DNA of 64,000 bases from assembly GCA_052084925.1 (NCBI GenBank), contig JBQDEV010000004.1, positions 191,080 to 255,079 of the forward strand. Direction: 5' to 3'. This DNA comes from CmP2 sp052084925. Lineage in GTDB: Bacteria; Actinomycetota; Actinomycetes; Actinomycetales; Micrococcaceae. How positions within the stretch are numbered: the first letter of the stretch is position 1; each line of letters opens with the position of its first letter. Positions 38,456-47,457 of the stretch are shown here, piece after piece. The translations under genes were made by a program, and so were the position numbers. A model generated the notes under the pieces. That model saw only the letters and a program-made list of their open reading frames with translations. It searched no databases and was not told the origin of the DNA.

Positions 38456-39781
38456 ATGACCGATTTGTCTGCCCCGATCTCCTTGCTGCGCAGCCACGGG
38501 ACCCATCGGCTCCAGGACGGCACGCGGATTCGTGACCATGAGTTAGAGGTCCCGCTCGACTACGCGGACCCGCAAGGGCGTCGCCTCTCCGTCTTCGCCC
38601 GCGAATACACTGCTGAGGGTGGCGAGTCCCGACCGTGGCTGCTGTATCTACAGGGCGGACCCGGCGGAAGGGGCGCCCGTTCGGGGCCGCTGTCCGGATG
38701 GATGGCCGAGGCGATTACCTCTTTCCGAATCCTGATGCTCGATCAGCGCGGAACCGGACGCTCGACCCCCGTCACCCGCAGCACGCTGCCCCGCGAGGGT
38801 GACAGTGTGCAGCAGGCGGTCTATCTCAGCCATTTCCGGGCCCCGAACATCGTGCGCGACGCCGAACAGCTCCGCATGGCCCTGGGATCCGGCCCCTGGA
38901 CGACACTGGGTCAATCCTTCGGCGGCTTCTGCACCCTGACCTACCTGTCCCTCCACCCCGACGGACTCCGCGCCAGCCTCATCACCGGTGGCCTCCCGCC
39001 GATCACCGGTCCGGCCGACCGGGTCTATCAGGCAACCTACGGCCGCATGCGGGCGCGGAACCGAGAGTTCTTCGACCGTTATCCCGGGGACTGGGCGCTC
39101 TGGGAGCGCATCGTCCGACTCGGGCGGCACTCTGAACAGCGCTTTCCCGACGGCTCCCCGATCACGATCGGTCGCCTCCAGATGCTGGGAATGTACCTCG
39201 GAGGCAACACCAGGGTCGATCAGCTGCATTATCTCTTGCAGGACGCCTTCGCCGAGGGCGAGGACCGGCTCAGCGACACCTTCTTGGAGCAGGCTCATGG
39301 GCTGATCAGTCACACTTCTCGGCCCTTGTATATGGTGATGCACGAGTCCATCTACGCTCAGCCCGAAGCTGAGCCGACGAACTGGGCTGCCCAGCGCGTG
39401 CTGAGTGATCACGCCGACTTCGATCCGGAGCGAACGCCGACTCCGCTGCTGACGGGCGAAATGGTCTTCCCCTGGTACGCCGAGCTCGATCCCGCGCTGC
39501 AGCCGCTCGCGGGTGCTGCCGCCGAGCTGGCCCGCCGCACCGGTTGGGATTCCCTTTACGACCTCGACCGGCTCGCAGCGAATACGGTCCCCGTGGCGGC
39601 AGCCGTCTACCGGGACGACGTCTATGTGGATGCAGAGCTCTCGCTGGAGACGGCCTCGCGTGTACCCGGGCTGACGGTCTGGCAGACCGGGGACCATCAC
39701 CACGACGGCCTCGGAGAAGACGGTGCCGGCATCTTCCGACGCCTCTATGAGATGGTGTCTTCCCCCTCCTCGAAGGACTGA
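38456..39781 (+). CDS. Alpha/beta hydrolase, prolyl aminopeptidase-like
   Basis: This 441-residue protein belongs to the proline iminopeptidase branch. It has the oxyanion region LYLQGGPGGRG, LDQRGTGRS, nucleophile elbow GQSFGGFC, a probable catalytic Asp in AAVYRDDVYVD and His in GDHHHDGL. The lap between residues 180 and 320 is typical of the family. It begins 9 nt after the helicase stop with GGTGG before ATG. Its 3' end overlaps the convergent TVP38-like gene by 37 nt. Confidence 0.88.
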   Translation: MTDLSAPISLLRSHGTHRLQDGTRIRDHELEVPLDYADPQGRRLSVFAREYTAEGGESRPWLLYLQGGPGGRGARSGPLSGWMAEAITSFRILMLDQRGTGRSTPVTRSTLPREGDSVQQAVYLSHFRAPNIVRDAEQLRMALGSGPWTTLGQSFGGFCTLTYLSLHPDGLRASLITGGLPPITGPADRVYQATYGRMRARNREFFDRYPGDWALWERIVRLGRHSEQRFPDGSPITIGRLQMLGMYLGGNTRVDQLHYLLQDAFAEGEDRLSDTFLEQAHGLISHTSRPLYMVMHESIYAQPEAEPTNWAAQRVLSDHADFDPERTPTPLLTGEMVFPWYAELDPALQPLAGAAAELARRTGWDSLYDLDRLAANTVPVAAAVYRDDVYVDAELSLETASRVPGLTVWQTGDHHHDGLGEDGAGIFRRLYEMVSSPSSKD

Positions 39782-40488
39782 CGTCGGGCGACGCGCCATC
39801 GGCGGTAAGACCACACGGTGAGCACAGCCACGGTGATCCACGAGAGGATCACGACCGCGCCGTGGAGGATGGACTGGTCGGCGACGAAGGCGCCGATGGC
39901 CACGAGCGAGACCTGTCCGGGTAGCACTGCCAGCGCTGAGGCGGAGAGATAAGCGTGCTGGGTCACTCCGAACGCACCGCTACCGTAGTTGACGGGCCAG
40001 TACGGGAAACCCGGCAGCAATCGGAGCATAAACACGGTCTGGAACCCGGCGTCACTGAGATTTCGCTCGATGCTGCCGCGGTGGCGTCCCAGGAGTCGCA
40101 GCGTCGTCTCGCGCCCGACCACCCTGGCCAGCCAGTACGCACCCCAGCAGCCGATGAGCACCCCGACGACAGAGAGCAGGCTGCCGACGGCGACCCCGAA
40201 CAGTAGACCGGCGACCACGGCCATCACCGTCACCGGGATGGGGGTGAGCGCGACGACCGCGTAGAGACCAATGAATACCACCGGTCCGAGCCATCCCCAG
40301 GCATCGATGGTGGATTGCAGGTTGCTCAGCGAGGGCAGACGAACGTTGAATGCCAGCCACAGCATCACCACGAGCGTGATGACCAGTCCGGTGTTACGCA
40401 CCAACGATCCCCAGTGCTCGTGAGAGTCCAGCTGAGCGCTGTCCTGTTCAGGAGCGTCCTGGGGATCGTCGGGCGTAGGGTCGGTCAT
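39745..40488 (-). CDS. TVP38/TMEM64 (DedA-like) membrane protein
   Basis: This 247-residue membrane protein has an acidic N-terminal tail of 28 residues and about five to six helices. The SNARE-associated/VTT-domain signature is visible: GLLFGVAVGSLLSVVGVLIGCWGAYWLARVVGR (shown in parts around residue 95-125) and FMLRLLPGFPYWPVNYGSGAFGV. Relatives are implicated in lipid scrambling or envelope integrity. It follows terC by 13 nt on the same strand, so the two may share the Mn-responsive leader. Confidence 0.85.
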   Translation of the reverse strand: MTDPTPDDPQDAPEQDSAQLDSHEHWGSLVRNTGLVITLVVMLWLAFNVRLPSLSNLQSTIDAWGWLGPVVFIGLYAVVALTPIPVTVMAVVAGLLFGVAVGSLLSVVGVLIGCWGAYWLARVVGRETTLRLLGRHRGSIERNLSDAGFQTVFMLRLLPGFPYWPVNYGSGAFGVTQHAYLSASALAVLPGQVSLVAIGAFVADQSILHGAVVILSWITVAVLTVWSYRRWRVARRQSFEEGEDTIS

Positions 40489-40501
40489 CGGGAGATGCTC
40501 A

Positions 40502-41767
40502 TCAGACCGTCGGACCCTGCTTCTCGACGATCGCCTTGGAGACGTCCGCGTCGTGGCCGTTGCCGTTGGACTGTGCCTCGGCCCAGCGCGTTTCGTGAGC
40601 GGTGCGGATGATGGTCGAGTAGCGATCCTTGTTGTCGATCAGCTCATCGCGCCATTTCTGGCTCAGACCCTCGGCTGACCGTGTCCACTGGTCCATCCTG
40701 GCCTCAGCGGCCTGTCGCTCGGCGGCCGGGGTGGACTCATCCAGCTTTGTGTACCGGTAGGCGTACTTCTCGGCGTTCTGCAGGATGCGCAGTGCCTTGC
40801 CCTTCGGGCTCACCAGCGAGGCCACCACGGTGATGATCAGGATGACCACGATGACGATGAGGGAGATATGTGTGGGGATGGTTTGCACGGGGACGTCGTC
40901 GCCGCTGTTGATGAAGAACAGGTTGTTGTCGTGCAGCGCGTGCAGGATCAGCTTCACGCCGATGAAGCCCAGGATCGCGGTCAGACCGTAGGACAGGTAG
41001 ACGAGTCGGTCCAGCAGTCCATCGATGAGGAAGTAGAGCTGGCGCAGTCCCATGAGTGAGAACGCCGTGGCCGTGAAGACGATGTAGGGTTCCTGGGTCA
41101 GACCGAAGATGGCGGGAATGGAGTCGAAGGCGAAGAGCACGTCGGTGGCGCCGATGGCCACCATCACCAACAGCATCGGCGTCATCAGGCGCTTGCCATT
41201 GATGCGCACGAACATCTTGTCCTCATGGTACTCATCCGTCGACGGGAGGATGCGCTTGGCGGTGCGGACCATGATGTTGTCCGCCTGGTCCTCGTTCTCC
41301 TCGGAGGAGGCTAGTTCGCCCTTGAGCTGCTGACCGGCGATCAGCAGCAGTGCGATGCCGAAGAGGTAGAAGACGTCCGACCAGAGTTCAATGATGGCCG
41401 CGCCGAGCAGGATGAAAGCGGTGCGGGAGATCAAGGCGAAGGTGATGCCGAAGAGGAGTACCTTCTGCTGGTATTCGCGCGGCACCTGGAAGCTGGCCAT
41501 GATCACCAGGAACACGAAGAGGTTGTCGACCGAGAGGGCCTTCTCGGTGATGTAGCCGGCGTAGTACTCGACGGCGTGCTGGGTGTCGCCAAAAGCGAAG
41601 AACACGAGACCGAAGATGAGGGCGATGCCGACGTAGATGGCCGACCAGATGGCGGCTTCCTTGATCGTCGGCGTGTGCGCCTTGCGGACGTGAGCGAAGT
41701 AGTCGAAGAGGAGTAGACCGATAATCACCGCAATGGTGAGGGTCCACGTTAACGCGTTGATCTCCAA
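40502..41767 (-). CDS. terC: TerC family membrane protein, probable Mn2+ exporter
   Basis: This 421-residue integral membrane protein has about nine helices. Its TerC signatures are TEKALSVDNLFVFLVI and VMVAIGATDVLFAFDSIPAIFG, both with the conserved acidic metal-site residues. A basic, hydrophilic C-terminal tail of about 100 residues follows. TerC/Alx proteins are linked to manganese export and metallation of exported enzymes. TTG at 41767 has GGAGG at 6 nt and gives the usual N-terminus. A yybP-ykoY-like element precedes it, which strengthens the manganese link. Confidence 0.92.
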   Translation of the reverse strand: MEINALTWTLTIAVIIGLLLFDYFAHVRKAHTPTIKEAAIWSAIYVGIALIFGLVFFAFGDTQHAVEYYAGYITEKALSVDNLFVFLVIMASFQVPREYQQKVLLFGITFALISRTAFILLGAAIIELWSDVFYLFGIALLLIAGQQLKGELASSEENEDQADNIMVRTAKRILPSTDEYHEDKMFVRINGKRLMTPMLLVMVAIGATDVLFAFDSIPAIFGLTQEPYIVFTATAFSLMGLRQLYFLIDGLLDRLVYLSYGLTAILGFIGVKLILHALHDNNLFFINSGDDVPVQTIPTHISLIVIVVILIITVVASLVSPKGKALRILQNAEKYAYRYTKLDESTPAAERQAAEARMDQWTRSAEGLSQKWRDELIDNKDRYSTIIRTAHETRWAEAQSNGNGHDADVSKAIVEKQGPTV

Positions 41768-41794
41768 AGGGAGCCTCCTGCTGGTAGAACAGAC

Positions 41795-41904
41795 GTCACA
41801 AGTCTCTCCCACCGCATGCGTTCAGCGGCCTCCGCGCCCGGTCTGGTCTCGATACCAAACGTGTTGACGTTCGCGGGGTTCGGGGATACTCCCTTGCACT
41901 GGTG
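41795..41904 (-). promoter_or_regulatory. Probable yybP-ykoY manganese riboswitch before terC
   Basis: Minus-strand RNA begins AGUGCAAGGGAGUAUCCCCG and continues with GAACGUCAACACG and, at the 3' end, GAGAGACUUGUG. These correspond in order to the yybP-ykoY core: the GGGGAGUA loop element, the GUCA-containing second conserved segment, and a closing strand pairing with the 5' CAAG. The element ends about 27 nt before the terC start, so it could control translation or termination. Identification is from remembered consensus, not a covariance search. Confidence 0.75.
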
Positions 41905-41916
41905 AAGTCTAGCAGG

Positions 41917-44055
41917 TCAGGCGTGGCCCTCGCGCTGCATCTGGCGTAGCTCCTTCTTCAACTCGGCCACCTCATCGCGGAGGCGGGCCGCCAGCTCGAA
42001 CTGCAGGTCGACCGCGGCCTGGTGCATCTGGGCCGACATCTGGTCAATCAGATCCTGCAGATCCTGCGCCGGGAGCGCCGCCATCTTGGTCACCGTGTCC
42101 GTCGAAGGTCCCTCCCCCGCGGCGTCGTCGGCGATGGTAGCGGTGTAGCCGCGGCGACCGGCACCGTAGTCGAAACCGGTCTTGACGCCTGCCATCCCCG
42201 CAAGGAAGTCAGCAGAATCCGCATCCTCACGTGCCAGCTGGTCGGTGATGTCGGCGATCTTCTTGCGCAGCGGTGTCGGATCGATGCCGTGATCGCTGTT
42301 GTACTTCTGCTGGATCTCGCGACGTCGATTCGTCTCATCGATCGCGTGACGCATGGAGTCTGTGATGGAATCCGCATACATGTGAACTTGGCCGGAGACA
42401 TTGCGTGCGGCACGGCCGATGGTCTGGATGAGCGACTTAGACGACCGGAGGAAGCCCTCTTTGTCAGCGTCCAGGATCGCCACCAGCGATACCTCGGGCA
42501 GGTCGAGGCCCTCACGCAGCAGATTGATGCCGACGAGGACGTCGAAGATTCCCTTGCGCAGGTCCCGGAGCAGTTCGATCCGCTTGAGCGTGTCGACGTC
42601 GGAGTGCAGGTACTGCACCTTGACGCCATGCTCGAGCAGGTAGTCGGTGAGGTCCTCGGCCATCCGCTTGGTCAGGGTGGTCACCAGGACGCGCTCGTTG
42701 CGGTCGGTGCGGGCGGTGATCTCATCCATGAGGTCATCGATCTGGCCCCGGGTGGGCTTGACAATGACTTCGGGGTCGATCAGGCCCGTCGGGCGGATGA
42801 TCTGCTCGACGACGCCGTCGGCCTGTCCCAGCTCATAGTTGCCCGGAGTGGCGGAGAGGTACACCGTCTGTCCGATGCGCTCCAGGAACTCGTCCCACTT
42901 CAGGGGCCGGTTGTCCATGGCTGAGGGCAGGCGGAAACCGTGATCGACCAGGGTCCGTTTGCGGGACATGTCTCCCTCGTACATCCCGCCGATCTGCGGC
43001 ACGGTGACATGGGATTCGTCGATCACCAGCAGGAAATCATCCGGGAAGTAGTCGAGCAGGCAATGCGGTGCAGATCCGCCCTCGCGCCCGTCGATGTGTC
43101 GGGAGTAGTTCTCGATGCCGTTGCAGTACCCCATCTGCTGCATCATCTCGAGGTCATAGGTGGTGCGCATTCGGAGTCGCTGGGCTTCCAGCAGCTTGTC
43201 CTGCGACTCCAGCTCCTGCAGGCGCACCCGCAGCTCCTCCTCGATCTCTCCGATGGCGCGATGCATCCGCTCATCACCGGCAACATAGTGCGAGGCCGGG
43301 AAGATGTACATCTCGTCCTCTTCCCGCACCACGTGCCCGGTGAGGGGGTGTAGCGTCTGGATCGATTCGACCTCGTCTCCGAAGAACTCGATCCGCACGG
43401 CCAGTTCCTCGTACATGGGGATGATCTCGACCGTGTCGCCGCGCACACGGAAGGTGCCTCGATGGAAATCCGTGTCGTTGCGCACGTACTGCATGTTCAC
43501 GAACTGACGCAGCAACTGGTCCCGGTCCATCTCCTGGCCCCGGCGCAGGGTGACCATCTGCTCGATGTACTCCTCGGGAGTGCCGAGGCCGTAGATACAG
43601 GACACGGTAGACACCACGACCACGTCCCGGCGCGTCAGCAGAGCGTTGGTGGCAGAGTGGCGCAGGCGCTCTACTTCCTCGTTGATCGAGGAGTCCTTCT
43701 CGATGAAGGTGTCCGTCTGCGGCACATAGGCCTCGGGCTGATAGTAGTCGTAATAGGAGACGAAGTACTCCACGGCGTTGTTCGGCAGCAGCTCTCGGAA
43801 CTCATTGGCCAACTGGGCGGCCAGCGTCTTGTTCTGCACCATCACCAGCGTGGGGCGCTGCAGCTTCTCGATGAGCCAGGCGGCTGTCGCGGACTTGCCG
43901 GTGCCGGTGGCGCCCAACAGCACGACATCCTTCTCACCGCCCTGAACGCGCTCCGTCAGCTCGGCGATCGCCTTCGGTTGGTCGCCCGAGGGCTGGAAGG
44001 GCGAGACGACCTCGAAGGGCGCGACCTGTCGGGAGATCTTCTGTGCCAGACTCAT
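41917..44055 (-). CDS. uvrB: UvrB, excinuclease ABC subunit B
   Basis: UvrB verifies the lesion and recruits UvrC. The 712-residue protein has motif I LGATGTGKSATAAWLI, the beta-hairpin region YYDYYQPEAYVPQTDTFIEK, DEEF-type motif as VIDESHVT, helicase motif VI QTIGRAARN and a C-terminal UVR domain (LQFELAARLRDEVAELKKEL). ATG at 44055 is preferred over 44106, since family proteins begin near MSLAQKISRQVAPFEV. TACCCT on the minus strand (44067-44062) lies 6 nt before it, suggesting a leaderless mRNA. Confidence 0.97.
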   Translation of the reverse strand: MSLAQKISRQVAPFEVVSPFQPSGDQPKAIAELTERVQGGEKDVVLLGATGTGKSATAAWLIEKLQRPTLVMVQNKTLAAQLANEFRELLPNNAVEYFVSYYDYYQPEAYVPQTDTFIEKDSSINEEVERLRHSATNALLTRRDVVVVSTVSCIYGLGTPEEYIEQMVTLRRGQEMDRDQLLRQFVNMQYVRNDTDFHRGTFRVRGDTVEIIPMYEELAVRIEFFGDEVESIQTLHPLTGHVVREEDEMYIFPASHYVAGDERMHRAIGEIEEELRVRLQELESQDKLLEAQRLRMRTTYDLEMMQQMGYCNGIENYSRHIDGREGGSAPHCLLDYFPDDFLLVIDESHVTVPQIGGMYEGDMSRKRTLVDHGFRLPSAMDNRPLKWDEFLERIGQTVYLSATPGNYELGQADGVVEQIIRPTGLIDPEVIVKPTRGQIDDLMDEITARTDRNERVLVTTLTKRMAEDLTDYLLEHGVKVQYLHSDVDTLKRIELLRDLRKGIFDVLVGINLLREGLDLPEVSLVAILDADKEGFLRSSKSLIQTIGRAARNVSGQVHMYADSITDSMRHAIDETNRRREIQQKYNSDHGIDPTPLRKKIADITDQLAREDADSADFLAGMAGVKTGFDYGAGRRGYTATIADDAAGEGPSTDTVTKMAALPAQDLQDLIDQMSAQMHQAAVDLQFELAARLRDEVAELKKELRQMQREGHA

Positions 44056-44061
44056 GCGTCC

Positions 44062-44067
44062 AGGGTA
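44062..44067 (-). promoter_or_regulatory. -10 box of a possible leaderless promoter for uvrB
   Basis: TACCCT on the minus strand fits TANNNT and ends 6 nt before ATG at 44055. No Shine-Dalgarno lies between. Confidence 0.35.
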
Positions 44068-44149
44068 CGCGGTCGACGCCCCCGGCGTAGAGCCCTGGTG
44101 GGCCATCTCGCTCAGGGCGCAGAGCAGGCTCTGCCCCCTAGAGAGCCCG

Positions 44150-44767
44150 TTACTGACTGCGCAGCGGTTCGATGGTGTCGCGCCAGAGCTGCTCGGTCCG
44201 GGCGCGCAGTTCCTCCACCGTGCCCTCGTTGCGCAGCACGACGTCGGCTACCGCGGCACGCTCGGCGTCTGAGGCCTGGGCACGCAGACGGGACCGAGCG
44301 TCATCGTCGGTCATGCCCCGGTGGTCGACCATGCGTTGGATCCGGGCTGACTCCTCCGCCTGGACCACCACGACGAGCTCGAATCGATCCGCCTGGCCCG
44401 TCTCCACCAGCAGCGGGATGTCCTCGACGACGACGTCGTCTGCATCGGCGCGCTCTCGGACCGCGCGGGCGGCCTCCCGGACCCGTGGGTGAATGATGGC
44501 GTTGAGGGCCTCGCGCTCAGTTTCATCGGCGAAGACAATGACACCCAATGCGGCACGGTCCAGCCCGCCGTCGGCGTTGATGACCTCGGCGCCGAAACGG
44601 GCCTCGATCTCGGCCAGGCCCTCTGTTCCTGGGGCGACTGCTTGGTGGGCCAAGGCGTCGGCGTCGATCACGATGGCACCGAGCTCGGCCAGTACCGCAG
44701 CCACAGTCGACTTACCCGAGGCGATTCCGCCGGTCAGGCCGATGCTGACAGGAGCTGTTCTCGTCAT
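44150..44767 (-). CDS. coaE: Dephospho-CoA kinase
   Basis: CoaE phosphorylates dephospho-CoA in the last step of CoA synthesis. The 205-residue P-loop kinase has GLTGGIASGKSTV at the N-terminus, VIDADALAHQAV, and DIPLLVETG. Length is normal. ATG at 44767 overlaps the stop of the upstream BCCT gene (ATGA), with GAGGAACAG before it, so the two are coupled. In relatives coaE often lies between rpsA and uvrB; here a transporter is inserted. Confidence 0.95.
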   Translation of the reverse strand: MTRTAPVSIGLTGGIASGKSTVAAVLAELGAIVIDADALAHQAVAPGTEGLAEIEARFGAEVINADGGLDRAALGVIVFADETEREALNAIIHPRVREAARAVRERADADDVVVEDIPLLVETGQADRFELVVVVQAEESARIQRMVDHRGMTDDDARSRLRAQASDAERAAVADVVLRNEGTVEELRARTEQLWRDTIEPLRSQ

Positions 44768-46572
44768 CGCCGCTGTTCCTCCTCAGGAATCTGCCGGTCC
44801 GTCTGACCCGACTGGTCAGGACCCTCAATCATCTCGGAATCTACCGGGACCTCCCCGCGCTGCCAATGCCAGGTCTGCGGCTGATGAGTATCGAAGTCCG
44901 GCTCCGTCCCTACTTCGTATTCCGGACGGATGACGAACTCCTCGGCCGCGGTGGGCTCCTCTTGCGCGCGCCGGTGGAACTCCTCCATCGGCAGCACGCG
45001 CTTCCATTGACGGGTGCGGATCGGTCGGGCGGAACCGTAATCCTCACGCACCGCCTGCAGTAGGGAGAGCATCATCACGAAGGTGAGGATCATGAGTGGC
45101 AGCCCGATCACGATGATTACCTCCTGCATGGCGTTGAACCCGTTTTCGCCCGCGGTCACGAGGATGACGGTGCACACGGCGCCCATGGATAAGGTCCAGA
45201 ACACCCGCTGACGTCGGGGCCCCGGCTCTTCATGGCCGGACGCGATGCCGTCCATCACCAGGGCGCCGGAATCCATGGAGGTGACGAAGAAGATGACGAT
45301 GACGATCAGTGCGAAGAGGGCCACCCACCCAAAGAACGGGTAGCCCTGCAGGAACTGGAACAGCGCGGCCTCAATATTGCCGTCCTCGACGACGGTCTCG
45401 ACGAGCTCGCCCCCGGTTCCCGGTGCGGCGGTGCCCTGGTCATGCAGGATCCCGGACATGCCCCAGACAGACATCCAGACCAGCACGAATCCAGTCGGCA
45501 GGCCGATAGTGGCGATCACGAACTCCCGAATGGTGCGGCCGCGGGAGATCTTCGCTATGAACATGCCGACGAACGGCGACCAGGTGACCGCCCAGGCCCA
45601 GTAGAAGACCGTCCAGTCTCCGGTCCACTGTCCCGCCCCGGAAAAGTCGTTGAAGAAGGACAGCAGCGGAAGGTTGTACAGATATCGACCAGCGGTCTCC
45701 ACCACTGCCCGGAAGGTGTCCATGGTGGCACCCCACATCAGCACGAAGAGCATCAGGGCGACCGCCATGATGATGTTGAGATAGGACAGCCGCTTGATCC
45801 CCTTGTCCATTCCCAAGAGGACGGAGGTCAGTCCGGCGCCGGTGATGAGGGCGATCGTGAGTGCCTGGATCCAGCCCTGCATCGGGATCCCGTAGACGTA
45901 GGACAGTCCCGCGTTGATCTGCATGGCACCCAGGCCGATGGAGACAGCGATCCCGAAGACCGTGGCGATGATCGCAAGAATGTCGATGGCTTTGCCCCAG
46001 GGGCCGTGGATGCGGTCGCCGATGAAGGGCTGGAAGGCCGAAGAGGCTCGGGGCGGAAGGTTCCGCTTGTACGTGAAGTAGGCGAAGGCCAGGCCCGGTA
46101 CCACCTGAATGGCCCAGAGCTGGAAACCGAAATGGAAGGTGCCGATCGAGGTCGCGTCCAGGGCCGCCTGTTCGGAGAACGGCTGGGCCCCGAACAGCGG
46201 AGGCATCGCATAATGAGTGAGGGGCTCGGCCACACCGAAGAACATCAGGATGGCGCCGACACCAGCGGCGAAGATCATCCCGAACCAGGCCACACCGGAG
46301 TAGACGGGTTCGCCGTCGTCGGGCCCCAGTTTCAACCGGCCGAACCGGCTGAATGCCATACCCACGGCGAAGGCCAGCATCGCCGTGGCACCCAGGGTGA
46401 ACACCCAGCCGATGTCATAGCGCATGAAATTGGCGACGGTGCCGAAGAGCGATTGCACGGGCCCCGGGAAGAATCCCATGGTCAGTGTGAACAGGATGAC
46501 GATGAGGGCTGACGTGAAGAAGATGACCGGGCCGGTTCGCAGGCCGAGGCGATCGTGCAGGCGCGAGAGCAT
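44764..46572 (-). CDS. BCCT family transporter with an unusual substrate site
   Basis: This 602-residue carrier has 12 predicted helices, a C-terminal hydrophilic, Gln/Glu/Arg-rich tail of about 90 residues, and the BCCT signature WSPFVGMFIAKISRGRTIREF (331-351, shown in part). BCCT carriers usually import betaine, choline, carnitine or DMSP. Compared with BetP, the aromatic box differs: F148, W153, Q156 and A328 stand where BetP has W189, W194, Y197 and W374. The glycine stretch reads GVGAI (104-108). The substrate is therefore open. TAATGT at 46625-46620 (minus) may be its -10 box. Confidence 0.93.
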   Translation of the reverse strand: MLSRLHDRLGLRTGPVIFFTSALIVILFTLTMGFFPGPVQSLFGTVANFMRYDIGWVFTLGATAMLAFAVGMAFSRFGRLKLGPDDGEPVYSGVAWFGMIFAAGVGAILMFFGVAEPLTHYAMPPLFGAQPFSEQAALDATSIGTFHFGFQLWAIQVVPGLAFAYFTYKRNLPPRASSAFQPFIGDRIHGPWGKAIDILAIIATVFGIAVSIGLGAMQINAGLSYVYGIPMQGWIQALTIALITGAGLTSVLLGMDKGIKRLSYLNIIMAVALMLFVLMWGATMDTFRAVVETAGRYLYNLPLLSFFNDFSGAGQWTGDWTVFYWAWAVTWSPFVGMFIAKISRGRTIREFVIATIGLPTGFVLVWMSVWGMSGILHDQGTAAPGTGGELVETVVEDGNIEAALFQFLQGYPFFGWVALFALIVIVIFFVTSMDSGALVMDGIASGHEEPGPRRQRVFWTLSMGAVCTVILVTAGENGFNAMQEVIIVIGLPLMILTFVMMLSLLQAVREDYGSARPIRTRQWKRVLPMEEFHRRAQEEPTAAEEFVIRPEYEVGTEPDFDTHQPQTWHWQRGEVPVDSEMIEGPDQSGQTDRQIPEEEQRR

Positions 46573-46673
46573 GAGGCGGTGGAGCTTTCCCGAGGTGATG
46601 GACTAACAGGCGAACGCTTACATTACCCGCGCGTCGGCTGACTCCCAACATCGGCACTCCGGTGGCGGGCGGC

Positions 46674-46679
46674 TAGAAT
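46674..46679 (+). promoter_or_regulatory. -10 box of a probable leaderless promoter for the YigZ-like gene
   Basis: TAGAAT, close to the consensus TATAAT, ends 7 nt before ATG at 46687. This favours that ATG over the one at 46678. Confidence 0.5.
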
Positions 46680-46686
46680 GACGACG

Positions 46687-47457
46687 ATGTCTCACCACCG
46701 CGATCTCCCGGATGACGCCGCCGTGCAGGCCGCGCCCGACGTACCTGACTCGCTTCAGGACAGGCTCTCGCACGCCCGGCGCTACAGCGTGCTTCCGGCG
46801 GCGCATTGTGGCGTTGCCGTGGTCCACGAGCTGGAGATTAAGCGGTCGCGCTTCATCGGCTATCTCTATCGGGTCGAATCCGAGGACCAGGCGCGGGCGC
46901 ATGTCAACGAACTGCGCAGAGAGCATCATCTTGCTCGCCACGTGTGCAGCGCGTTCCTGCTCGGGCCCGATCGCCGGGTGATGCGTTCCAACGACGACGG
47001 GGAACCCGCCGGCACCGCGGGAACCCCCATGCTGGAGGCAATCGTCCAACGGGACACCGGAGTCATGGACGAGGGCGGGACGCTGCGCGATGCCTCCGAC
47101 GTCCTCGCCCTGGTGGTGCGCTATTTCGGGGGTGTGAAGCTCGGCGCCGGCGGTCTCGTCCGCGCCTACTCAGATACGGTCTCCCAGACGCTGGAACAGG
47201 TCAGCTGGCAGACCCGCCAGCGGATGCAGTGGTTCGCCGTCTCGGCGCCTCACGCCGAGGCCGGTCGCTGGGAGAATGAGCTGCGCGCGGCGGGCTGGCA
47301 TCTCGGTGCCACGGACTATGCCGGCGCGACAGCCACTCTCAGCATCGCCTCGGTCGACGATGATGCCCAGCAGGACCGGCTCCGAGCGGACCTCGCTGCC
47401 ATTACCTCCGGCGTCGCTCTGCTGCGCCCGACCCACGTGGAATGGACCGATCTGTGA
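46687..47457 (+). CDS. YigZ/IMPACT family protein
   Basis: This 256-residue protein has the UPF0029/IMPACT N-terminal domain: ELEIKRSRFIGYLYRV, NDDGEPAGTAGTPML and VVRYFGGVKLGAGGLVRAYSD, followed by the smaller DUF1949-type domain. The molecular role is not settled; eukaryotic IMPACT modulates translation control. ATG at 46687 is chosen because a near-consensus -10 box lies 7 nt upstream; ATG at 46678 would overlap that box. The stop overlaps the next gene (TGATG). Confidence 0.88.
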   Translation: MSHHRDLPDDAAVQAAPDVPDSLQDRLSHARRYSVLPAAHCGVAVVHELEIKRSRFIGYLYRVESEDQARAHVNELRREHHLARHVCSAFLLGPDRRVMRSNDDGEPAGTAGTPMLEAIVQRDTGVMDEGGTLRDASDVLALVVRYFGGVKLGAGGLVRAYSDTVSQTLEQVSWQTRQRMQWFAVSAPHAEAGRWENELRAAGWHLGATDYAGATATLSIASVDDDAQQDRLRADLAAITSGVALLRPTHVEWTDL

